Assembly: GCF_030463565.1 (NCBI RefSeq)
Contig: NC_134651.1
Location: forward strand, 16,504,734 to 16,568,733
Direction: 5' to 3'
Source: Pelecanus crispus
Lineage: Eukaryota > Chordata > Aves > Pelecaniformes > Pelecanidae
Length of the DNA: 64,000 nt
The notes under the pieces: model-generated
What the model was told of the DNA's origin: nothing
What the model saw: the letters and a program-made list of their open reading frames with translations, nothing else
Databases searched by the model: none
Translations under genes and position numbers: made by a program
Part shown: positions 52,740-64,000 of the stretch, piece by piece
Layout of the letters: every line of letters starts with the position of its first letter
Position numbering within the stretch: the first letter of the stretch is position 1

Positions 52740-53470
52740 TTTAATAGCAGTTTCATAGAGAGGTGGTATGATCGTATATATCTAAAAGGTAATTAATTTG
52801 ATTTATTGCACTTGAAAAATCCTGTCTGCAGTACGGGCGTCATCTGGAAACTTCATGCTATTTTATACTATCGTTCTAAAGCCGAAATAAATGTTACGAA
52901 TTGATGACAGCTTCCAGCTGCATGATAAAAATAGCCCCTTCGCTTCACAGGATCGTGTTTCTTGTTATCGAAGATGAACCAAATCTGACCCATAGAGTTC
53001 AGCAGCGAAAAAAAGTAATTTGATATAAAATAAAAACCTTGGCCATTTTTAATATACAACGCGCCCTAAAACACAGCCTCTCTGCGGTGAAACGGAACCC
53101 ACCTTCGTAACGTTCAGTAAGTTGAAGAAATCTCTCCGGCGCCTAGTTGAAAATAGGGACCTCGATTATTAATCTCTCCGGGTGAATTTGGAAAATACGC
53201 CCGTTTTGTTACAAACGCGATCCATTGTAGGTAGGCGTTCGCATTAAATAATAGAGGTTACGTGAGCCTTCAAAACTATACCTCCATGTAAACGCATGAA
53301 TATGGGTCTTTCTAGAAACGCCACTCTTTCTTTACAGGCGACTATAGGTAGAGAGATGTATATGTATTTATAGATACGTGTATGTTTGTAATAAAACCAG
53401 CAACGCGAACGGTGATTCCGGTGAGCGCGTGTGCATCTGCAGCAATGACCGCGTGTCCTGTGGCTTATAG
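52740..53470. other. AT-rich block between CpG islands, candidate conserved element
   Basis: An island of balanced AT-rich sequence between two very GC-rich blocks. It contains E-box/MEIS-like text (TGACAGCTTCCAGCTG at 52,903-52,918). No repeat and no convincing frame. Confidence 0.35.
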
Positions 53471-53479
53471 CCACAAAAC

Positions 53480-54960
53480 GGACGGTGCACGTCCCCACCG
53501 CGGCTTCCCCCGCGCCCGCGGTGGCGGCCCGCGGCCAGGCGCGGAGGGCGGCTGCGGCGGAGCCGCTCCGCGGGCCGGGCTGCGCGGCCGCGCCGGGCCC
53601 CGGCCGGGCCTCCCGGCGCTCCCCGGCCTCTCCCCGGCAGCAACACCCCCCCCGCTCCGGAGAGAATCGCCACATTGTGAGGAAAGCGGGGTGACTTCCC
53701 GCGGAAACGCCGCGCTGCGCCGCGGGGCTCCGGCCGCGGCTTGGAGGTGCGCAGCGCGCACGTGTGCGCGGTGGCGGCGGGCAGGCACACCCGTGAGCGG
53801 GTGCGCAGGGGTGGTGCCAGCGCCAAGGGGGTGCCTGTGTGTGCATAGGCAGATGCCCGTTTTACAACGGCGATACGTAACGTGTCCAGTAAAGGGTGCA
53901 GCCTCCTGCGCGGGGGTAGCGCTCACAAATTCTGTTCCCTCTGAGCTTTAGCGGTAAAAGGCACAGCGGCTCTTCCAGCATCAGGTCGCTCGAAATACCC
54001 TGCCCTGTGGCAGCAGCCTTTTCCAGAGGGGATCCCTTTCCCCGTCCTGCCTGCTGGAAGTGGGCTTTGCAGCGGGGCTCCGGCTCCCCGCCGGGGCTCC
54101 CGCCGACCCGGGCGGGCTCCGGGGCTCCCTGAGCGCCCGCCGGCACCGGCCCGCCGCCGGCCTCGCCGCTTGCTCCGTTTGAAAGTTGCTCCGAAAGGAG
54201 CCAGCGCTCTGGACGTGGGAAAACTTACAACGTCGGGGCCGTTTACCAGCGTGGCCAGAAAAGCAGTAAATAAAGTCGCGGTGTTGCGTGCATCAGCCCG
54301 GGGACCGCTACTTCCCTACGGTCAAAGAAGGGCGATAAGCAGTCGAGGCCAGCGCCGAGCGTGTGTCCCCATTTCAAGCAGTGCCTGCTTTAAAGAAGCT
54401 AACTTTGTCCTGTGAATGCCGGACTCTCCTTTTAAAAAATTCAAGCGATCATTCACGAGCCATTAAAGCGACCCGAAAGGCGAGTCTTTCGGGGGGCAAA
54501 TGGAAGCGCCCGATTATTGTTTTGCATTTAACTTTCTGCGTGCGAACAGCACAAGCAAGGCCAGGGGTTGCTGCTTGCGCCCCGCCGGCACATCGCCCGA
54601 GAGGGGACAGCACGCACCCCCCCACACCCCCACCCCAAACGGCCTCCCGCACCCTCCCGCGAGCACTGCCCCGCTGCTGTGGGGATCTCCAAACTCTCTC
54701 CCACGGCGGCGGGGGGCTCCGCGGGCGCGGGAGCCCGCGGACGTCGGGCCCCAGCGTTTTGGCTGCCACGAAATCGGTAGCGCGGAGCGGCGCGGGGGGC
54801 TGGCGGCACGGCCTGCCGTGGGCTCGGCGCGACCCCGCGCAGACAGCCCCCGCCTACTCCGAAACCTAAGAACCCACGCAGGAACAGCACCCCGACAGCA
54901 TCTCGAGAGACAGCCATTAGAAAGAAAATCACGGCCCCCGTCGAGGCGGGAGAGCTGGGG
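53480..54960. other. CpG-island-like block 4
   Basis: CpG-rich at 53,480-53,830, 54,050-54,190 and 54,570-54,900, with less GC-rich gaps. No recognisable protein in any frame. Confidence 0.7.
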
Positions 54961-55849
54961 TTCGTGTTTCTCCCCGTGAGCAAACCCGCAAAGGGCGCCT
55001 TGCTAGCGGAAAGTTGGCTTTGGCGACTGAAACAGCGCAGAAACAGCCGCCAGACGCCTCACGCCCTCTCTGCCTGCAAAAATACCCCTCTCTCTGCCGG
55101 GGATTTCAAAGCACTGCTCCCCTCTCCAGAGCCAAGCGAACAGCACAAGCATGGCGTGGACTTGAATTCGGCATCAGCGATTGCAGCCCCAGTGATCGTG
55201 GCTAATTCAGAACACATACGGGGTGACCACCAACCAGTATGGCACCGTCCCCCCCCACCCCAGATAAAAAGCCAACAGCAGCAGCAGAAGCGACAGCACT
55301 GAAATCATTCTTTCTGCCGTAAGACGCTCAAACAAATCTCAGACCTAAAGTTTAAAAGAATAGTCATTAACCGAGCGCTCCAATACACACAAGTAACAGA
55401 TCTGTGTTAAGCGACCACTAGGGACTTTACACAAGTTCAAAGAAACTTGCAATACGCATCTTTAAAATACATCACCCCCACCACGTTTCTCCGGGTTTAT
55501 TGTACAGTGGGATGGCTCAGGCTGTCTCTACGATTTTAATTTTTTTTTTTTAGCGACGCTCAGGTTAGTTTTTTAAAACCTCTGCCTGGTCAAGCCGGCG
55601 GGACAGTTAACCTGAAAGATTGGCGGAAAGTAACATTTTCGGCGCACGAAACATTTTTTTCCCTGGCTCTTTTGCCCGGTGGGTTACATTTCCTCAAGTC
55701 CCAACACTTTCTGCCTAGGTCCCACCGGGCTCCAACTTTTTCTATCTCGCCAAACCCTGCAAGGTGGCGCTCTTTTCATTGAAAACTGATATTAGCCTTA
55801 TAATAATAACATTTTGTAGAAAGTAAAGTTAAAGCGAAGCCTTCCCACG
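54961..55849. other. Intervening block, no gene recognised
   Basis: Moderate GC falling to AT-rich, with a short CAG-type run at about 55,270-55,300. The CTCF-like match at 55,757 lies here. Confidence 0.5.
55757..55771 (+). promoter_or_regulatory. Weaker candidate CTCF site
   Basis: CTGCAAGGTGGCGCT matches about 12-13 of 15 CTCF core positions, including the central AGGTGGCGC. It lies near the ZIC1-proximal edge of the CpG-island cluster. Confidence 0.3.
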
Positions 55850-56120
55850 GGTGCTGCAGGGAGCAGACGGCGATGCCGAGCTGGCAGGAGTGGGGCTTCA
55901 TCGGAGCAAGGCAAACTTTTTTTTTTTTTGGGGGGGGGGGGGAGGGAGGGGGGTGCTCGGGGGCGGCGAAAAATCTCCGAGGGAGATCCCCAAATGTTTC
56001 GCACAAAGCCAGATACTTGCGGGGTTTTGCTGTGAGATAGGCGGGCTCTGGGTGGGTTACAGCCAGAGCTCCGGAGCGCCCGCATGGATGGGAGCGGAGA
56101 GCGGCTTCCCCGGCCCCCCC
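55850..56120. other. Small GC-rich block 5
   Basis: Moderately GC-rich with a T10-G12 run and further G runs (55,918-55,970). It ends sharply at about 56,120, where AT-rich sequence begins. Confidence 0.55.
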
Positions 56121-56720
56121 TCCCCCCTGAGCGCTTAATATGGCTATTGACTCGCTGTACACATAATATTTCTTTAAAGAAGCTGTTAAAGTGTCATCTT
56201 GGTCTACTGGAAGGTCAGTTAGTGCAATTCACTCTATGACATATCACAAGCCCTCGCAGCTTTAGCCAACCTCATGATTTGTGTTGTCTGTTGATATGTT
56301 GTCTGCTTAATGGGGCGATCATGCAAGCTACAACCAGGAACAAAGCCCAACAGTTCCAACAACCGTAGCTAAGTTAGTGGAAGCAGTACAGCTTGCAAAT
56401 CTATCAAACTAAACTGCAAGGAAGACAATCTGATTTAGAGAAAAGGCGTTCTGCTACAGTCATTAAGCACAAGTAATTTAGATTTTTTATATTGTCTTCT
56501 CATTTACAAATTTACTGTATCAACGCCAGCCAATGGAACGAATTTCTTAAGTAAATGAGAAATAAATAAAAGAGATAGAAAGATAATCAAATTACATAAA
56601 ATAATTCTTATCCCCTAGATTTATTTTTTTTAGAAAGCTATTAACACTGGCAAAATTATAGTAATAATAATAACATAACATAAGAAGTAATTGATTTAAA
56701 TTAACATCACGTTTTAAGGA
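56121..56720. other. AT-rich single-copy block, candidate conserved element
   Basis: No repeat family recognised and no open frame of note. The composition is even and free of low-complexity tracts at 56,130-56,560, which is the look of vertebrate non-coding enhancer sequence near developmental genes. Conservation cannot be tested here. Confidence 0.35.
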
Positions 56721-56729
56721 ATATCAGAA

Positions 56730-56826
56730 GGAAAAAAAAAAAAAAGGAAGGAAGGAAAAAAAAGAAAAAGAAAAAACCCAAAAACCAAACCAAAAAATAT
56801 ACCCAACAACCACAACAACAACAACG
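56730..56826 (+). repeat. A-rich low-complexity tract with GGAA and ACA repeats
   Basis: Poly-A, then GGAAGGAAGGAA, A/G runs, CCAAA runs and CAACAACAACAAC. No gene signal. Confidence 0.8.
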
Positions 56827-57299
56827 GCCTTCGTGAAACAGTGCTGTACTTCCTGGAGTAAAAGGCCCAAGGAAAGTCATGAAGCCACTGCCTGAGAATT
56901 AGTTATGGTCATAAATGCCTTAAATTAAAATAGCAACCGAAATCTCCTCTGTTTTAAATCTCCTAATATATGTTATCCGAATTAATTTAATTTAGGGACC
57001 CAGTCTATGCAGATTCATGGGCAGTGTTGGAGTGGAGTGCAGCACTTCTCGTGTAACAATTCCCCACATTAATATTTATGTAGCATATGCAATCTATTTC
57101 TGTTATTTTTATGGTTGTTATTCTATGTCTGCAAAGGTCATTTAAATTATACTGCGGCCGAAAATTTGTTTCATAAATTTTGATATAAATACTAATTACA
57201 CACTATAGTAATGCCAGCAGGGATCCTTTCATTTATCACATTTATATCACCTTCGCTGCTTTAGTGATGACATAATGGAAAGCAGTGAAAAACTGGGAC
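56827..57299. other. AT-rich block past the assumed ZIC1 3' end, candidate conserved element
   Basis: Clean single-copy sequence with blocks such as TACTGCGGCCGAAAATTTGT (57,150-57,169) that show no decay into simple repeats. It could be extended 3' UTR or an enhancer. Confidence 0.3.
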
Positions 57300-57302
57300 A
57301 GT

Positions 57303-57308
57303 TTTATT
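57303..57308 (-). terminator. Candidate distal ZIC1 poly(A) signal AATAAA
   Basis: The plus strand reads TTTATT, so AATAAA on the ZIC1 sense strand. It lies about 1.2 kb past the stop codon. Such hexamers are common by chance in AT-rich DNA, so this is only a candidate. Confidence 0.35.
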
Positions 57309-58246
57309 CTAATATCCTAAAGCTAGTTGGAGTTGCAGCAGGTTGACTTAGCGAATAAGAATTCCTACCACAATTCATGGGATTTAAGAATCTTTAATAA
57401 GGTACGAAATGTTACCAAACAGTTCTGTAAACTAAATTTTACATACCAATTCTTCTAGCCATAAATATTGAATATCTTGTAACATGTATAACCGGACCTT
57501 TACATGCGGATAAATATGGAAATTAGGATTTATATACATTATGTTCTTGTATTTGCCAAAAGCAACGGACAGATATAGTTTATATCTTTTTTTTTTTTTT
57601 AATATCACTTTACATAAACAAATGTAACAGTTTGACACGCAGATCCAGGCTTTCACTATACGAATTTCTTGACAGGACGTGTAACAACATTTTACTGCAC
57701 TACTTAGACTGGACTTTGGGACGAAATGTTGCACTTTATACAAAAAAGCACATTAATACCAATAATATTCTGTTAGATCGACGTTTAGACTGTAATAATA
57801 CAAAGTAATTCACATTTTGGTACACATTTACTAGAACATTCTTGCCATTCAGTACAAATAGTTGAATTTCTACCTCTTCCCTCTGCCCCCCCACCACCTC
57901 CGCCCCCCCGCCGCCGCTCCCGCCCGCCCGCCCGCCCCTCCCCCCACATATATGCAAAGACCACAAATCCACATATCCCCTTATTCAACTTGCGATATAA
58001 CTATTTACAAAATCAAACAGTACATTTTTTTGTTGTTTTCTTTTTGAAGCTAATAATTCTGTATTTACAAGAGGGGATGGGGGGGAAGGCCGCTGCCCGA
58101 GCAGACATGCAGTTGGAGATCTCTAATCAGTGGTTTCCAGTAAAGCCCTACACAGTTGGCATTTGCCCTGGTAACCTTGTCTTCTTATGCATTCTACTCA
58201 CCCCTTCGCCTACCAAGCCTTGGAACAGAGCAAAGCAGAACAGTTT

Positions 58247-58345
58247 AAAAAAAGAAAAAAAAAAAAAAAAAGGAAAGAAAAAGGAAAAAAAAAGAGAAAT
58301 TAAAGGAAAAAAAAAGAAAGGAAGAAAAAAAAATTTAAAAAAAAT
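58247..58345 (-). repeat. Purine-rich tract in the ZIC1 3' UTR
   Basis: About 100 bases of A runs with scattered G on plus, so U-rich with C on the mRNA, starting about 185 bases after the stop. Confidence 0.8.
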
Positions 58346-58386
58346 GAAGTCTTCATTTTACTCAGTCCTGGGTCTACTGGCAGCAT

Positions 58387-58392
58387 TTTATT
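58387..58392 (-). terminator. Candidate proximal ZIC1 poly(A) signal AATAAA
   Basis: AATAAA on the minus strand about 140 bases after the ZIC1 stop codon, followed on the sense strand by a long U-rich block (58,345 down to 58,247) that could act as the downstream element. It would give a very short 3' UTR, so it may be an alternative site or unused. Confidence 0.3.
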
Positions 58393-58528
58393 TTTGTTCG
58401 CTCATTTAAATTCTGATTGCAAAGTGTTCATTATTTTTTGAGTCTTTAAATAGGGTATTTGTTTGCTCGCTTGGGGCTTTTTTGTTTTGTTTCGGTTTGT
58501 GTTTTTTTTGTTGTTTTGTTTTAGCGTT

Positions 58529-62339
<3,811 letters not shown>

Positions 62340-62340
<1 letters not shown>

Positions 62341-62600
62341 GGAGCCGGGGGCGGAGCGACGTGCGGGCGGACGTGGGCGCTCATTGGTCGGCGGCGGCTC
62401 CCCCTTCCCCGCGTAACTCCCCCCGGCCCCGCCAACGAGGGGCGCGCACGGCCGCCTCCCGCCGCTGATTGGCCCCTCCGCCTCATCAATCGCAGGTATT
62501 GTGAGCGCCCTGACATCCCTTCTGACAAACAGGGCTGCAGGAGTAGCAACTTTTTTTTTTTTTTTTTTAAATATATAAAGCCTTTTTTTTTTTTTTTCCC
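62340..62600. promoter_or_regulatory. Divergent ZIC1/ZIC4 promoter region
   Basis: A GC-rich block with two CCAAT boxes (ATTGG on plus at 62,383-62,387 and 62,468-62,472, so CCAAT on the ZIC1 strand) separates ZIC1, running left, from sequence to the right. About 100 bases beyond the second CCAAT is TATATAAA at 62,572-62,579, ending a T-rich stretch. CCAAT followed by TATA on the plus strand fits a rightward start near 62.6 kb. ZIC1 and ZIC4 are known to be head to head in amniotes, so the rightward transcript would be ZIC4. The motifs are seen; start sites are inferred. Confidence 0.6.
62572..62579 (+). promoter_or_regulatory. TATA box facing right (candidate ZIC4 promoter)
   Basis: TATATAAA followed by G, placed 100 and 185 bases after the two CCAAT boxes. 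It is nearly palindromic, so it could also read on the minus strand, but there it would lie upstream of the CCAAT boxes, a poor order for ZIC1. Confidence 0.45.
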
Positions 62601-63198
62601 TCCACGAAAATATTTCCAGCGCATCTTTTTGTATGTACGTGTGCTAAGGAAAAAAAAAAAAAAAAACTTTGATTATTATTAGGGTTATTTTCTCCCCCGC
62701 TCTCCCTCTCTCTGTCCCTCTCTCCCCAGCACTCTGATAATGATGGTAATGATGATTTCTTGGTGATCCAGAATTTTTAAGATCACTGAGCAACTTTTTA
62801 GGCTTTGAAAAGAGAAGTCCTGTAGGGACTCGCTTCTTTTGAAGTTGCTGTTTTCCGCTCGTTTAAAACTGAAGCTCTCCAAGAGTAGGTGCTGGGTGCA
62901 TTTGATTTTATTTTTAAACACCAGGCGCGATTTCTCTGGGTAGCTGACTCTATCCCTCCATCAGGTTTCTGACATAAATCTTGTTTTCTGCACCCATCAA
63001 AACGCAGGTGGGTGAGAACTCTTAACTTGCTACTTTTGTTGTTGTTGTTTCGCCTCTTTTTTGTTATTTTCTTTCTCCTTTCTCTCTGGCTCTCCCTTTC
63101 TCTCGCTCTCTCTTTTTACGGGGTCTCTTTCATTCAGGTAAAACTGTAAATTTCCCAAACCTACATTGTTTCTCCTCCTGCTGCATGAAACTCCCGGA

Positions 63199-63233
<35 letters not shown>

Positions 63234-64000
63234 TTTTTTGGTAAAAATTTATTTTAAATCCTCGATAGGAGCAATGTAAATTTTCTGACATTCAAACCTT
63301 TTCTAGTTCACAAATCAGTCACCCTTGTCACAGTTATTGAAATTCCTCAACTTGCCACACCAGGACGGTGGAAAAAGCAGGCGGTGTCTTTGTTGCTGAC
63401 CAGGCTTTTGATCGCCAGAGAAAATTTACTTACCTTCAGATGAGTGAGCAGAAAAAGAAATAACACTCCCTTTGATTTAGTTAGAAAAATGCAGACATTT
63501 GGATTCAGTGCAAACATACAACACTTGGTTGTTTTCTAGATGCAACCCTCGATTAACCTGTCTTTCCCCAGCTCAAAGTCTATTGAAAAACTGCGGATAG
63601 TTCTTTTTTGTTCTCGCTACAAAGAGCCATTGACTATATATTAAAATGATTGTTGAAAGGTATAAGTATGGTATTTAAAAGCAGAAAACCTTTGTGGCTT
63701 AATCAATTAAGCTAAGCAACATTTGTACAATATTTTAAACGATGCTTCGGCACTAAAAAAGAAAAGATCTCGTGAAACTTTAAAATATAGACGCCTTTGT
63801 GTGCGTGTGCATATATACACTTACGTATGTGCCCGTGTGTGTGTACATATATAAAACTGGCAAATTATTTATTTACTCGGTCGCCTGCATATTCATTAGC
63901 TCTAATTATTTTCTAGTAACGAAAACACCAAAAGCTCGCTAAGAGTCGGACTCCTTCCATTTCGCCTTTGTTCAGCCCTTCACTTGCCTCCTTCGCAGCT
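62600..64000 (+). other. Probable 5' non-coding part of ZIC4; no coding exon seen
   Basis: Falls where the 5' end of ZIC4 is expected from synteny. I found no open frame with a ZIC4-type N-terminus or zinc fingers, so the first coding exon must lie beyond 64,000. Possible splice donors on plus are CAG/GTAAAA at 63,137/63,138 and CAG/GTGGGT at 63,007/63,008. The block holds strong pyrimidine tracts (63,043-63,130 and 63,202-63,239). Exon structure is not determinable here. Confidence 0.35.
63202..63239 (+). repeat. CT-rich microsatellite
   Basis: An almost pure CT dinucleotide tract with a few TTT interruptions, ending in a T run. Confidence 0.85.

Larger units (their letters stand above)
57300..58528 (-). 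other. ZIC1: ZIC1 3' UTR (extent estimated)
   Basis: Sequence downstream of the TAA stop on the sense strand. An AATAAA on the minus strand lies at 58,387-58,392, only about 140 bases past the stop, and a second at 57,303-57,308, about 1.2 kb past it; an ATTAAA is at 57,393-57,398. The interval is AT-rich and contains a roughly 100-base purine-rich block (58,247-58,345), which would be U/C-rich in the mRNA. Taking the distal signal as the end is a guess; the true end could be nearer or further. Confidence 0.45.

Noticed and set aside
62600..64000. ZIC4 coding exon
   Set aside because: Expected by synteny, but no ZIC4-type N-terminus or zinc-finger frame is present before the window ends.

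Overview
This is vertebrate genomic DNA, most probably from a neoavian bird. The one protein-coding gene I can support is ZIC1, on the minus strand at 58,529-61,592, with three coding exons, consensus splice sites and a 445-residue product. The bird assignment rests on a solo LTR at about 27.0-27.6 kb, which I recognise from memory as a family abundant in neoavian genomes. It also fits the old amniote CR1 relic at about 12.3-13.2 kb and the absence of any mammalian Alu, B1 or L1 sequence. Species cannot be fixed from sequence alone.

Layout. Positions 1-48,230 are AT-rich, gene-free DNA. By known amniote synteny (ZIC4 and ZIC1 head to head, with AGTR1 beyond the 3' side of ZIC1) this would be the gene-poor interval downstream of ZIC1. 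It holds a CR1 3' end, several short relics of ancient amniote SINE-like repeats, one solo LTR carrying a CRE palindrome and TATA box beside a perfect 19-bp inverted repeat, a few G-rich tracts, and isolated candidate protein-binding motifs (X-box palindrome, CTCF-like, GLI/ZIC-like). From 48.2 to 56.1 kb the character changes: a series of CpG-island-like blocks alternates with AT-rich single-copy blocks, with no recognisable protein. From 56.1 to 58.5 kb lie AT-rich sequence and the ZIC1 3' UTR. ZIC1 exons 3, 2 and 1 run leftward in CpG-rich DNA from 58.5 to 61.6 kb. From 61.6 to 62.6 kb is the ZIC1 5' UTR/promoter, with two CCAAT boxes and a TATA box facing right. From 62.6 to 64.0 kb is probably the start of the divergent ZIC4 transcription unit; no ZIC4 coding sequence was seen.

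How it works together. ZIC1 and ZIC4 are neural and dorsal-somite zinc-finger regulators that share a divergent promoter region in amniotes. The CpG-island cluster and neighbouring AT-rich blocks 3' of ZIC1 look like a Polycomb-type developmental domain with enhancers or a non-coding transcript. That reading is inference from composition; alignment to other birds and chromatin or RNA data would be needed to confirm it.
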